64,000 bases of DNA from Trichostrongylus colubriformis (lineage: Eukaryota > Nematoda > Chromadorea > Rhabditida > Trichostrongylidae): the NCBI GenBank assembly GCA_963978905.1, contig OZ022256.1, positions 9,965,501-10,029,500 on the forward strand, given 5' to 3'. Position 1 is the first letter of the stretch. Each line of letters opens with the position of its first letter. Below, piece after piece: positions 1 through 10,560 of the stretch. A program made the position numbers and the translations under genes. Below the pieces are notes generated by a model that saw nothing but the letters and a program-made list of their open reading frames with translations, had not been told where the DNA came from and searched no databases.

Positions 1-8
1 CAGCTATG

Positions 9-265
9 GGGCGGTCGTGATGTAGTGACAGATGCACACACTTCTACTCGCGGTAATCAAATCCCGTCTCAGTATCCGTTCAGGTTAGCTAAACTTTCTA
101 TACCTCCGAGGTAACGAGGTAAATGAACTGGTACCAGACCGTCCAGGAGGACAAAAGCACTGACTTGACATCGGGTGACCGCTGCGCATTGCATAGATCA
201 AATTGCCGATTCACCTGCCGCCACGACTTTGAATGGAATTAGAACGCTGGCGCATCCTGTAGAAG
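9..265 (+). repeat. SINE-A copy 1, tRNA-derived head
   Basis: This segment matches two others at about 27085-27346 and 44841-45065. It opens with a degenerate pol III promoter: an A-box-like stretch (GATGTAGTGACAG) near position 20 and a B-box-like stretch (GGTAATCAAATCCC) near 52-65. The shared body contains an AAAGCACTGACTTG block and the CACCTGCCGCCACGA block. No long reading frame crosses it. It is a SINE by structure; the source tRNA cannot be named because the head is too diverged. The true 5' end may lie before the window. Confidence 0.6.
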
Positions 266-1485
266 GGGTTTTAACAACGAAAACTTTATTTTTTATCCTT
301 CATATTTTTTATCCTTCACTTTGTGTATCTATAGGGCTTGCCAAAAAAAGTTAATTTGCTCACTGTCCACATTCGTCAAGTATACAAAACATAGGGAAAC
401 GAAAGCGATAGAAGTATTGGGGCCGAATATGTTCTTCTAGAAACACCGAAATGTTCTTCTAGGAACAGGAGCAATCTCAGACTCACTACTCTCACCTCCA
501 TCCAAGTACAGAGCCTCAGTCAGAGCAGTCGGACGTCAGAGCACCTACGGTATCAAGGTCTGCTTAAAACAGTAGAGCCAGGTTCCGTGGTAGGTCTTTT
601 GTGGGGAGCTTCTCAAGGATTGGCCCTTCGGTTCATGGAAATTACGAGCTCCTGCTGCTTGGGCAAGGCTACTATGCTTCGAAGTGTCAGTTTTCATACC
701 TCAAACCCCTCCTGAGGGTTTTCGTGGTAGTGGCAACTTTTGATTCACGGAAACGAAGGATGTTGGGAGCCTGAAAAAAAAAGAATTTTTGAGGGCACCA
801 CCCGATATAAATCCCTCCAGGTACTCGGAGTAAACGGACCTTAGCAAGATTGTGAACGAGAGTGACGAAATCACGGATTTCGCCGTGTCGGAGTGACACA
901 TCAAGTTCACCCGCAATAAGCCCTCGATCCTGTTCGTGCATTGGGCTGTCACGGAGTTTAGTGATAGAATGAGATCTATTCTTAATTTCGGACTCGTCGG
1001 AATTTCGCCGAAGTTCGGCTAAAGTAGGGTTGAAAGTGGAGAAAAAAATTACTCTCTTTTGACACCCCCTTTATACACGTAATACACTAATCTGATCTGC
1101 GTATTCCCTTAACAAAAGTCTGCGTTGCTCTGTCCTTCCAATGATTGCTTGAAGTGAAATGGCTAGACCTAGTTGAACAAATAGCGATATAGATTAGGTA
1201 TTAGCCAAAGAGTGATTTACTCTGTGCCAGAGCTATCTGAGACATGATTCATTTTTTTCCTCTTAATGTTAGATTCATTCAATCCTTTATTTCTGATCGA
1301 ATTTTCAGCGGTCGGTCTATGCCTTCCTATCTTATTATTACCGCACATTTTGGATGTTATAGTAAGCACGAATAATTGACGGACAAAAAAGGAAGAAATA
1401 TTGTAATAGGTGTGAATGTGACCGAAATGGGAGGTTTATAGCACAGGACATTGGAAGGACACGTAAATTTTTCGAGTCAACTTTA
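266..1485. other. No recognised gene; short tandem duplication
   Basis: I see no recognisable protein or RNA gene. Around 286-319 a roughly 17-base AT-rich unit containing TTTTTATCCTTCA occurs twice in tandem. The two overlapping minus-strand frames near 690-950 have no recognisable motif. Confidence 0.5.
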
Positions 1486-1842
1486 GTGGCGAAAATATTA
1501 GAAATTGGCTTCTACGATGTGCACCAGGACACTCGAATTGACGCGAAGAGACGGCGACTTGTTATCGCGGTCAAATCTGAGCGCAGGAAACCGTGTTGGT
1601 GCAAGGGTTTAGATTGGAAGCCAGAAGGAGTAGTTATCTATTCATTCGTGTATGCGTCGGGTGGAGATAAGAAAAGAGTCACAAGTATTAAAGAGAAAGA
1701 CATGACATTGGTCAAGAGAAGGACACCCTTTCCTCCACATCTGTTTCTGACAGAACCGAAAAATAAAAAGCGGCCTTTTAGTCATCCGTATCTGGTTCGG
1801 ATAACAGTAAATGAAAACATTCAAACACAAGTCTCGTCATAA
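1486..1842 (+). CDS. Unidentified 118-codon open frame
   Basis: An uninterrupted frame that begins at GTG, not ATG. The product is strongly basic (for example KRRRLV and KNKKRP) and has one CWC tripeptide near residue 38. There is no signal peptide, membrane segment or motif that I recognise, and no clear splice sites on either side. It lies 200 bases from a mariner element and could be a remnant of an unrelated repeat or a chance frame. I give it no function, and the chance that it is a real gene is low. Confidence 0.12.
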   Translation: MAKILEIGFYDVHQDTRIDAKRRRLVIAVKSERRKPCWCKGLDWKPEGVVIYSFVYASGGDKKRVTSIKEKDMTLVKRRTPFPPHLFLTEPKNKKRPFSHPYLVRITVNENIQTQVSS

Positions 1843-2046
1843 AAGACATTAAACTTTCGGACCTGATACAACCAGCAGAGGCACCATTCGGCAATGGTGT
1901 TATATAGAACGCTAATCTATTACGTCTCTTTTACGACGTTTGTTTATCTCCTCCTCCCCGCCTTCCAATCGACGATAAGCTTGGAGTAAGTAAGAGTGAC
2001 GTGAGAACATACGGTCGTATCCTTATTAGGAGGCATGATATTGCTA

Positions 2047-2939
2047 TTAGGTGTATGCAGAACAAACGGCCAAAACAGACCACTTTTTTCAAAACGCCAT
2101 AACTTCGCTCAGACACAACTTTATTTGTCGAAATAAAAGCCATTTGAACCTACACAACCTTGCCAACGATCTGGTAGAGCAAATATGCCATCACGATAAA
2201 ATTCTGGATTGCGAGAATTGATAATGTCAACAATGGCATTCTCAACCTGCATCGTATCGGCAAACTCCTTCTGACGCAGGATTGCATCGAGAACCCGGAA
2301 AAAGTGGTAATCCGTTGGGGATAGGTCTGGGGAATAAGGGGGCGAAGGAGAGTCTCGATGTCTAACTGCATCAGTTTCTGCCGGGTAACTTGCGAAGTGT
2401 GAGTTTTGCGTTATTCTGCAACAGGATAGGACTCATTCTGTTTGTCAGCGCCGGCCACAGTTTCTGCAACTTTTCATGCATCAAAACCGAATCACGGCCA
2501 TAGGACTCTGCTGTAATCTGACCAGATTGCAGCAGGGTAAACTGGATTACGCCCTTACAACACCACCAGACAGTGTGCACCCTTGATGCCGCTCCTCTTG
2601 AAGATTCCATTTTCCAGAGGCAAACTTCGCAAACCAACGGTGCACGATTCTATCGGCAGGGGATTCTTGGCCCTACACACGGCAAGGTACGACCTGGCTT
2701 TGGCCGCGCAGAACCCATTCAATTTCTTGAAGCATGATCATGCGAAAACCCTATGTACCTTTCTATCCTGAATTTCAGAGTCTATTAAAAATCTGTTATC
2801 AAAGGCCGCTACCAAAGGAAGTGGATTGAAAAAGGCTGAGCATGACCTACATGATGGTATATTCAGGTTGACTTGAGCTGTGTAACAACGCCGAAAAAAG
2901 GCTTGTCATCAAACGGCCATTCATTCTGCGAACACCTAA
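2047..2939 (-). mobile_element. Mariner element, family M1, internally deleted
   Basis: The inverted ends start TTAGGTGTATGCAGAA on the left and, read inward from the right, TTAGGTGTTCGCAGAA. Both sides carry the TA duplication typical of Tc1/mariner insertion (2045-2046 and 2940-2941). At 893 bp it is well short of the usual 1.2-1.3 kb. The missing part lies between the DNA-binding region and the first catalytic segment. Transcription would run right to left. A palindromic relative sits at 42963-43666. Confidence 0.93.
2090..2760 (-). pseudogene. Mariner transposase relic (family M1)
   Basis: Mariner transposases cut and paste their own element at TA sites in the nucleus, using a D,D34D catalytic triad. 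Read on the minus strand, a helix-turn-helix remnant (VHRWFAKFASG) joins directly to the catalytic domain (VHTVWW, KGVIQF, WPALTNR). In another frame come the PQTYPQ/YHFF region, with an intact PTDYHFF, and the C-terminal tail (FYRDGI, W, FDK) ending in TAA. The first catalytic aspartate after WW has become cysteine, and the second has become asparagine in the LLQNNAK motif. At least one frameshift, near 2371, separates the two longest frames (2371-2637 and 2150-2371). With two of three catalytic residues and much of the N-terminus gone, it cannot be active. The family assignment is firm; the exact subfamily is not. Confidence 0.9.
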
Positions 2940-2941
2940 TA

Positions 2942-3289
2942 TTTCCATGATGGAAGGAAGTAGCATGCAAGAAATTCATTCGATGACATGCTCAACTGAT
3001 ACGTAATCGTAAAGGCTCCATAACCAGTTAAAAAATGCTGTCGAGGAATAAAACTGCTGCAGGAGAGTTGAATTTTAACAATGCCTTGATTTTTTTTCAC
3101 TAACTTTGAAGACACCGGAAGCGAGCAATTTTGGTCTACGGTGGAACACTCGCTGTTCGGACAAGCTTAGTTTGTCAGGGTTGCACGCATGAAGCCATGG
3201 TATCGTACCATAACGTCGATGCCAGCTCAGTGTTTTATTCAAAATAGATAATTTTCATCATAAACTCCTTTGTATTCCTATTCGTTCGC
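2942..3289. other. No recognised feature
   Basis: AT-rich sequence with no reading frame, repeat or RNA structure that I can identify. Confidence 0.5.
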
Positions 3290-3480
3290 TAATTCTCACT
3301 ATCATTGCTTCAATCGTTTGTTGTTGTTTATTGTTTCACTTGTTCCACCTCATTATGGATGAAATTAAATCCACCCTACGAGACATCAAATGACAGCAGC
3401 GTCGGTCTGAGGATTTTTCCTTGCCTGCCATTAGCAGACAACTCGGCCACTGAAGCGAGACCATCAGCTCACTTTTTTAA
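3290..3480 (+). repeat. Dispersed repeat H, copy 1
   Basis: It matches 14080-14275 in the same orientation. Both copies have a T-rich run with TTGTTTCACTT, then CCCTACG, then GACATCAAATGACA, and near the end GGCCACTGAAGCG. A weaker, shorter relative may lie at 26830-26945. No coding potential is shared. Confidence 0.5.
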
Positions 3481-4110
3481 CTAGGAGAGGCTGCTGCTGT
3501 AAAAAAAAAAGAATAGATAGAATGAAATTTTCATAGATAAAAATAGAATTGCCGCTAAGGCCACACATCACTTATAGTAATTAAAATTATGACGCACGGG
3601 AACCACTACCTAACAATTAAGCGCAATTATAAAAGTTGATTGAAATGAACTCGGACTCTACCAAAACAAGCCAAAGCATGGAAGATTTCCGAAAAACCAG
3701 TGATACGAAATCATTTCGAGAATCTGCTTGAGTCATCTCTCTATAAAAGGAATCGTGTATTTTTTTTCTCTTTTCACGACATATTTTAAAGACCTGGTAC
3801 TTTTCCAATGCTTTTCTATACTACGGAAATAAGGTTCTCACAAAAAGAAAATGAAGTCTTATACAACCAGTCAATCTGTTTGCCTTGAAACCTCAAAGAG
3901 TATATCCTCACCTTCTCGCTTGCTAAGCGTGATCGGGAAACCGGAGCTTTTCTCCCTGACCGGACCGGCAAAGTCCCTAAGGAAACGTGGGGTTCTACAA
4001 GGAAAGCTGTATTTTCTTCAGCGATAAAAGCATCTCAGGGGATGACTGCAGTTTCTTTATTAATTAGGTATCTTTCATCTCCCTATCCCTTCCATCGGTC
4101 ACATCAGCAG
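3481..4110. other. No recognised gene
   Basis: It contains a 63-codon minus-strand frame at 3617-3808 with no recognisable motif. No repeat relationship to the rest of the window was noticed. Confidence 0.4.
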
Positions 4111-4345
4111 TGATTAAAATGGACAGTGGTGCTTCCATTAGGCTACCTGAAGCTAACGTCATCTAGTGACAGCAAATCGGAGCTGAGGTCGACGAAAATT
4201 AGGTATTCTGGGGCAATAACCATTTTTGGTGAATCACTATGTGCTGCGTGTAACCGTTACACACCACGGATCTGCACGGCGCCCATAGATGCGTCGCTAT
4301 TGCTGGCACCGCGAAACATGCCCGCCGTCAGGAGCAGCGAATAAT
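4111..4345 (+). pseudogene. Possible retroviral-type aspartic protease relic
   Basis: Retrotransposon proteases process the Gag-Pol polyprotein and carry a D-S/T-G active site. Near 4120 one frame reads KMDSGASIRLPEANV, which resembles the DSGAS core and the residues that follow it in Ty3/Gypsy proteases. It meets two stop codons. A second frame (4126-4344) continues with a SGAITIFGE segment that could be the flap side. No reverse transcriptase follows within several kilobases, so if real this is an isolated fragment. A 5-residue active-site match can arise by chance, so the call is tentative. Confidence 0.25.
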
Positions 4346-4933
4346 ATTAGCCTCATTTCTCAGATTTTTGCCCATTTATTCTCACCTTCCAAGTGCGACA
4401 ACACGGTAACGCGACCTGCTCAAAGAGAATAGTGGTTTCTCTCTTAATAACCGCACTTCTTGGCGAAACATGGAATTTCATAAAGGCATACTAGAAGTCT
4501 ATAGCATGCGCTGAGTAACGGCAAACGCTTCTACTCTGTAAAACGAAGATGATCTGCGAAGGGATGACTGGGCAGATGACGCACTTCGGAGCATGACAAA
4601 CACCGTCTTAGCAGCTGAGCTGCCGATGAGCCTCTTTGAACATCCACTTATAAGAGTAATATTGCAAAGTGTACGTTATTTATTCTCTATTCTAATTATG
4701 AGGATGCTTCTTACGAAGGCTCACCCATTTGTCGCGATCAGCGAGGACATACCATTAAAAGACGTTGAATCCCGGCAGGACTTCATTGGTAGTTATTCAG
4801 TTTACGTCGGTATGAAACTTCGAGACACTCGGAGATGTGCACTGAATTTCTTTACAATTCTAATCAATTCGGATTCAACTAGCAGTCGTGTACCAATCGT
4901 CCAGTGGATATGCAAATAGTCTCTCTCCCTTAA
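4346..4933. other. No recognised gene
   Basis: A 108-codon plus-strand frame (4593-4919) has a moderately hydrophobic stretch but no motif and no plausible splice context. I regard it as probably non-coding. Confidence 0.35.
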
Positions 4934-5300
4934 AGTGATCGTGCACAGAAAAATATCTCTGTTACCAGCATATTTATTTTGTATTTGCCTAATAAGGAAC
5001 GCATGCAAGATCCACACGGAAAGTGAGAATCCGGCTAACCACAAGATACAGCTCCTCAAGATGGTGACCGAGTAGGCGGAGCCTCATTTTAAATGCCCGC
5101 CCCGTCGTCCCGCGTGGTTGGAGGCAAAGAGTGTGTCTGTTTGCATAGCGTTCTGCTCCCACTACGCGTCTGCGCCTGTGCTGGTTTTGAAAACGTGTAT
5201 AGTAACCAGATACTGACTTTTTCGCGTAAAACTTTGCATGCGGCCCCTACTGAGCCTACAACGTAAATGTATGGGCATTTTCCGTGTTTCCGACTCCTTA
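4934..5300. repeat. Foldback FB-1 copy 1, GC-rich core
   Basis: The arms have the family order: a GTGCACAG/GTCCACGG-like end, then TATTTGCCTAATA, then GCATGCAA, then GAGAATCCGGCTA. The right side mirrors it (CGCGTAAAACTTTGCATGCG ... CCGTG). The core holds GCCCGCCCCGTCG. Other copies are at 29085-30365 (split), 49477-49875, 52385-52660, 58531-58771 and 60942-61362. Confidence 0.7.
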
Positions 5301-6790
5301 AAGGAAGAGAGTTGCCAATCGAAAAAGGTGTACACAGCGATTTTGTATTAATCAAAATTAACGAATTCTCCATGAGCAAGGAACACATTCAGGTCCCCAA
5401 GCAATTGCTGGTTGACAATTCGAGGTCAGGGGTGTAGAGGAGAACACCTCCCTGCCGACCTGCCAACCTTCGAAATTTGAACTACGTGATCAACACGACG
5501 TGAGGTTTAGCTTTATTGTAAAATAGATGTACAGAAGCTTTTCCGGTCGTCCCTGCCGGATCACGGTAGGGGGGGGGGGTTCTGCAGCTGGTTGATACTG
5601 TAGTGATAGTCCGGTACTGCGCTAGTACTACGATGAATTCTCAAATTTCCACTAACATACAACAGACCCTCTTTTCGGCTCTCTACTGTTCCTTTAGTGG
5701 GATATACCAGTGTGATTAACTCCAGCACTCATATCCCTCCTCCAGATCACGTGGAAACACCCTCCAGTTCGAGGAAGAATGAGCTAATCTGTCTTCTACG
5801 TCCTGCTAGGATTCCAAGCGCTACGCCATGAAGAACGAATGTCCCTCTCCCAAACACGTACTATCGCACCACACCAAGCGCTTCAAAATGAATAGTTGAA
5901 AATTTCTTCTGGTTTTCGAGGATAGGTCAGACTGTTATTATAGAAGTAAAAAATTCTAGAAAGAGCTACAAAAGTCTCATTGCAATCAACAGAAAGAATA
6001 AAATGAAGGCGTGCAATCAGAATCAAGCATGGGGCGAACAACACTTAGGGGGAGCGTTTTCTGAAGTACGTTTTTCTAAACAGTTTTGGACCTATCACGT
6101 GATCTCTAGAAAAGGCCGTCAAATAATCAAATATTAAGAGGAAATGGCATGATTATTGATTGGCGACCTTTTAAAGGATTTTAGGAAAACACCCCTGACT
6201 GTGAGGGTACAGATAGCGTCCAGAGCGTCTACAGTGGCGGCCTATTTCTCAAAAAATTTCCTCGACGCTAAGCCTAACCTTACTTGCACAGTAAGCGCAG
6301 AGATGTGTCATAGCGCTCTTTAATGCCATAACTAGAAGATGGCCAAATGCGAGGTGATAGTAGCGACAGAAACTAGAAAATATTTGTTGTAGCATCATTG
6401 TAGTCATATCTGATGCCATTCTTGGAACAAATAGTCTTACGAGACCCTTCATGATAAGTGAATTCAAAGATCTACGTGATGAGACGACATTCTGATTCTT
6501 AAGGCCTTTCAAAGATTCTGTAGGCGATAAGACGGGTGGTAAAGTGGCCCTTATCAAACGTACATAACGGTGGGCGAAGTGGAAGTGGCCTTCGAAGATT
6601 GCATTCACTACAAATGGTCGCAGAGATGATAGCGAAGAGATGATTCCACGTGGAAAACAGTTGAAACAACTATGAGTGCCACTACAGTATAGCTTTTTCG
6701 AGGGCGCGCACAACAGCACCCTGAAATTCTTTTTGTCTCAGAGCGGGATTTGGGGGAAAGAATCTGCGAGGAGATTGGCGTTTCAGGGGT
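5301..6790. other. No recognised gene; G11 tract at 5569-5579
   Basis: It includes the longest unexplained minus-strand frame of this part, 156 codons at 6249-6719. That product is rich in serine and leucine with no domain I know. There are no splice signals or repeat matches I can defend. Confidence 0.35.
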
Positions 6791-6799
6791 GTGATCAGG

Positions 6800-6850
6800 T
6801 TATGTCGAATTTTCGCTTTGCGGCGTCGCACTCGCGGCACCATCAGCGCG
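6800..6850 (+). repeat. Short match to foldback FB-3 arm
   Basis: TATGTCGAATTTTCGCTTTG and the following GCGTCGCACTCGCGGC match the left arm at 53345-53394 and, inverted, about 13320-13365. Only this arm-like part is recognisable here. Confidence 0.4.
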
Positions 6851-7053
6851 AATTGTCGCAGCAGATTTCAAAGGACTACCACAGTACTAACCCATTTCGC
6901 TCAAAACGTTATGGGCTGGCACTGAGGGAGTCCTTTAGAAAATGGTTCTCAATACTTTGAACAGAGTAGAACAGGGTGCTATCGCTATGAAAAGGCATCT
7001 CATAGAAAGTGCCCACCAGAGCATCACTGAAGGTCAATGTGGACACTAACGCA

Positions 7054-7116
7054 TATACTTTCGCCTAAGCCTCAATGAAGGAAGGAAGGATTTCCTCATC
7101 ATTAAGGCTTAGGTAA
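7054..7116. repeat. Short hairpin repeat (CCTAAGCCT), copy 1
   Basis: A stem of CGCCTAAGCCTCAATG pairs with CATTAAGGCTTAGGT around a purine-rich loop with GGAAGGAAGGA. Similar hairpins lie at 22979-23037, 45110-45215 and 47985-48032. Confidence 0.55.
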
Positions 7117-7119
7117 AAC

Positions 7120-7779
7120 CAGCGTCCATAGTGGGCCATCCCCTCACTGCAATAGCTTCCAAGATATACAGAAATATTTTAAACACACAGCGATTCAAAC
7201 ACTTCAAACAATAAGAAACAACAGGAATGCTTTGAAAGTAGAAACAGATACTTGTACATAAAAAACAATAAAAATACATAAAATAAAAGAAACAGTAATA
7301 AGATAACGATCCTACTTAGTGATGAATTAATCCAGACATGAAACTTCAAGGAATTTGCACGCAGCCGCACGGAAAAAAGCAAGTCGCAGTTGCCTCCGGC
7401 CGCGTGGAAATCCGACATAACGCTACACATTCGTGTTTCGAGGGCGATCCATGATGGTCTAGCCAATCGCTTGATGATCTAGCCAATCGATAATCAAGTA
7501 CTACTACTCAGAAGCACACACGATTTTTTCGGGAACGGTTAGAGTATGCGAGTAAGCACAGACACCTTCTCGAATGCGTCGACCGGGGAGCGCATTTCTC
7601 AAAAAAATTCTCTGATACCATACTTCATCCTGCCGTGAAGGCCGGATGAGTGGAATCGAAAACATGCTCGTTAATCTTGCAGTGCAAACAAGACCACCAC
7701 CAAAGGCATCCGCCAGTAGGTAAGCAGAAGGTGAAAACTAGAAAGACATATTTTTTGAAAACAAAGATTCCAGCTCAGA
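7120..7779. other. No recognised gene; two-unit tandem repeat
   Basis: At about 7452-7490 the 12-mer TCTAGCCAATCG occurs twice, 21 bases apart, each after GATG. The rest has no recognisable gene. A minus-strand frame at 7179-7466 encodes a very hydrophobic run near its end that simply reflects AT-rich DNA. Confidence 0.4.
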
Positions 7780-7965
7780 AGTGGTGACCTGCGACGTGAT
7801 CTGCGTGAACTGGTTGGAAAAACGCGGATTGGGCTCCTATCATGATCCCGTAGCACTGCAAGTCGCCTTGCCACTCACCAAGCGGGAGAGTTGCTGCGAG
7901 GGCGGAACAACGTTCCGTTTGCGGTCGCCTGTTAAAGCATTGCCCTTCCGTCACCTCGCTAGCTA
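7780..7965 (+). repeat. Dispersed repeat J, copy 1
   Basis: It shares order and sequence with 12600-12740. Common landmarks are CCTATCATGATCC/CCTTATCACGATCC, GCGGGAGAGTTG/CGGGCGAGTTG and CAACGTTC. About 20 kb of other sequence shows no third copy that I noticed. Confidence 0.5.
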
Positions 7966-8727
7966 GTATGCAGTTGAACGCGAAGGAGTGAGAGTGGGAA
8001 GGGAAGCTCAGACTCCAATTTTTTCTTTTTCGCCGTTTTGCTTCTTTTTTCTCTACCAGTTGGGCTGGCGCGCTCTACTGCGCGTCACACATGGAAGCAT
8101 GCAAAATTAGCGCGTGTATCGAACTCTCTCACCCCGCCACACACTCTCACTCTCTCCACGTACTCTCACTCTAGCCACTCACCCACGTCCGTACTGTGCC
8201 CCAAACTTGGGTAACTTAACCGGACAGACACACAAACATCATTACAAACACACCAAACTCCTGGTTTATATATAGGGTATGATACTCACAAAGCTGAAAA
8301 CACACTAGTTATTCCACAATATGTCAAATTTATCCTTTACAGTGTCTTCGAGGCGTACTTATCCGAGTATCTGCATAGAGCGTGAAAGCATAAGGTTCGC
8401 CTCACACTTGAACCGTAGCTAATGTTTGGGCCTCATTGTTAATATTTGGGCCTTATTGTTAGTCAAAGGTACGTACAGTGGCAGGTATACCCAATGCCCA
8501 GTTTAAATTTTTCGAATTTGGGTCAAAATGTCAATTGGGCTAAGAGCTCGCCACTGGCGGTTCTAACGTCTCGCTAGTGCGCTTTGAAGGGAGGCAGGCT
8601 CAAAAAATCGGTTTCTCAAATTCGCTCAAAAATGTTAATAGGAAGTACCTGACACTTATGAAGTGACGAATGCATTTATCTAAATTCTTCTAGTTTTCTC
8701 TTCTTGAAACCTTGGCATCTTGTTCAC
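7966..8727. other. CT-rich stretch, no gene
   Basis: 8120-8180 is rich in CTCTCACTCT-type simple sequence. At 8420-8460 a short tandem pair (TTTGGGCCTCATTGTTA / TTTGGGCCTTATTGTTA) is seen. No coding features. Confidence 0.5.
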
Positions 8728-9662
8728 ATTATTTGTGTGCTGCTTTGCCCAACGACGTTTTTAGAAAGATCAGTATATTAACGGCCTAACGTTTCGACCC
8801 TTTCGTCATCTTCGGAGGCCTAAAAAGGGCTTGAAGTTCGCTGACCCGATCAAGCGCCAAAGCTCTTAGCATTTCGGACTTACCCATTCGATCCATGAGA
8901 GGTTGAATAGACGAAAGAAAGAGATCGAACCTACCCCGTGAACCACCGCGTGTGGTAGGACGTCGCTACCGACTCCTATGATGAGCGACTGGGAAATACT
9001 ATGCAGTGGTGATGAAAAATGACAGTGCTGTCAGTCGTAACACCATTCAAACGGTACAAACGGCTGTGTTTGATAACGCGTATAAATGAACATCTGGCCA
9101 GTGAGAGGAGGGAACAATAACAACTTCGCTTGGAAGGCGCAGGCGTGCCACAACGGGAATGACTATGACGTAAAGTGCAGAATTCTGTCACATGAGACCG
9201 AGATTTCATCTAGAAAGGCTATAGAAGCGCTTTGCATAACTGTAAGGAATCCAATAGAACATCAGAAATGAGTGTCCTTCAATCACAAGTGGATTCCTAC
9301 CGTTTGTACCGCTCTGTGGGTTAGAATGATGTCGCGACTGACAGCACTGTCATTTGTCATCACCGCTGTATAGTGATTCCCAGTCGCTCAACATACTAAC
9401 AGGAGTCGGTAGCGACGTCCTACCACTCGCGAAGGATCACGGGGAAAGCACTATTTCTTTCATCCGTCTATTCGACGTCTAACGGATTCAATGGGTAAGT
9501 CCGAAATGCTGGGGGCTTCTGGCGCTCGATCGGGTAAATCAAGGATCACCGAACTTCGAGCCATTTTTTGGCCTTTGAAGACGACGAAAGGGGCGAAACG
9601 TCAGGCCGTTAATAAACCGATCCACTTAAAACTTCATTGGGCAAAGCAGCACACGAATTAAT
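8728..9662. mobile_element. Foldback FB-2, about 300-bp arms
   Basis: The ends mirror each other: GTGTGCTGCTTTGCCCAA on the left and TTGGGCAAAGCAGCACAC on the right. Inside, CATTTCGGACTTACCCATT, GGTAGGACGTCGCTACCGAC and GACAGTGCTGTCAGT all recur inverted in the right arm in matching order. The unpaired centre is about 9050-9300. No transposase motif is visible. Two 61-77-codon frames in it fall in arm and loop and are not genes. Likely a non-autonomous DNA transposon; the superfamily is not determined. Confidence 0.8.
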
Positions 9663-10400
9663 ATCCAAATTTTGCAAAAAATTGTCCTCACTTTGTGGCA
9701 TTTGTAGGGCCACTCAGCAAAAATGGACATCAGTTATATGTTTCATGCACTAACTCAGTAAACCGTTTTCAAGAAGCGCGTCTCGGTGTAAAAGACCTTC
9801 CTTGTTGGCCTGAGGGTAGTGAAGCCATGTTTTTTTCTGAGAACGCTACAAATTTGAAAAACTTAGAGATTGGGATCAGAGAATGCGAGGTGAAGACGGA
9901 CAACGGTTGAACATGCATAAAAGAATTCCATAGATCCTGGAACAACCGTAGTGGTCATGTGTGTTTGTTTTTCATAGGAGGCGCTTCGCATGGTCTGGGA
10001 GTGAATTACTAGTTGCGGTTATTAGTGACGTTTTCGCAGACACGGACGTCATATCGCTCATTACTGATAGAGGAGCTAGGCTGAGTTAAAAATTCTCAAA
10101 AACAAAGTTTCACGGAAACAGAAAGAATGTAAGGGTCATCGAGTGATTGGGGAGCCCTGTGGGTGAACAGGTCTGACGCACACAATCACTTGCACGAATC
10201 AGCTGAATGCAGGAGTCACTCGTGCAGTACTCCTCATTCTATTATACTTGCCTGTACTAGGTCGGATGTGTAGGGCCACTATTCACAGTGACTGATTTAC
10301 CATGGAAGCAAAGAGGTAGTTATCACAAGCACTAACCTCGTTCGGGAGTCCTGGGCTACACCTCTAATACACTACATAGCCCTTGAAGGCAGTGATAGGA
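9663..10400. other. No recognised gene
   Basis: A 71-codon plus frame at 9695-9910 has no recognisable motif. A TTTTTCATAG/G sequence near 9977 resembles a nematode 3' splice site, but no downstream exon of meaningful length follows. Confidence 0.3.
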
Positions 10401-10419
10401 GTTATGGGCCGAATATGGA

Positions 10420-10560
10420 AATATCAGCAAATGTGAACTTTGACGTGCTCAATAGTATGGAACTGAAAAGAAAACGGAATGAAATGATTAAAACCCCGAG
10501 AAATAGAACCACCTCCCAGCTTTTATTCTCAAAAGGGGCGGACCGGACAGAAAAAAAGGA
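10420..10560 (+). repeat. Dispersed repeat K, copy 1
   Basis: CCCGAGAAATAGAACCACCTCCCA recurs (with small changes) at 27755-27785 and 53868-53885. The upstream gaatatg-rich stretch is also loosely shared. Confidence 0.35.

Noticed and set aside
7179..7466. Membrane protein suggested by a hydrophobic minus-strand frame
   Set aside because: The hydrophobic stretch comes from AT-rich codons only, with no other gene-like evidence.
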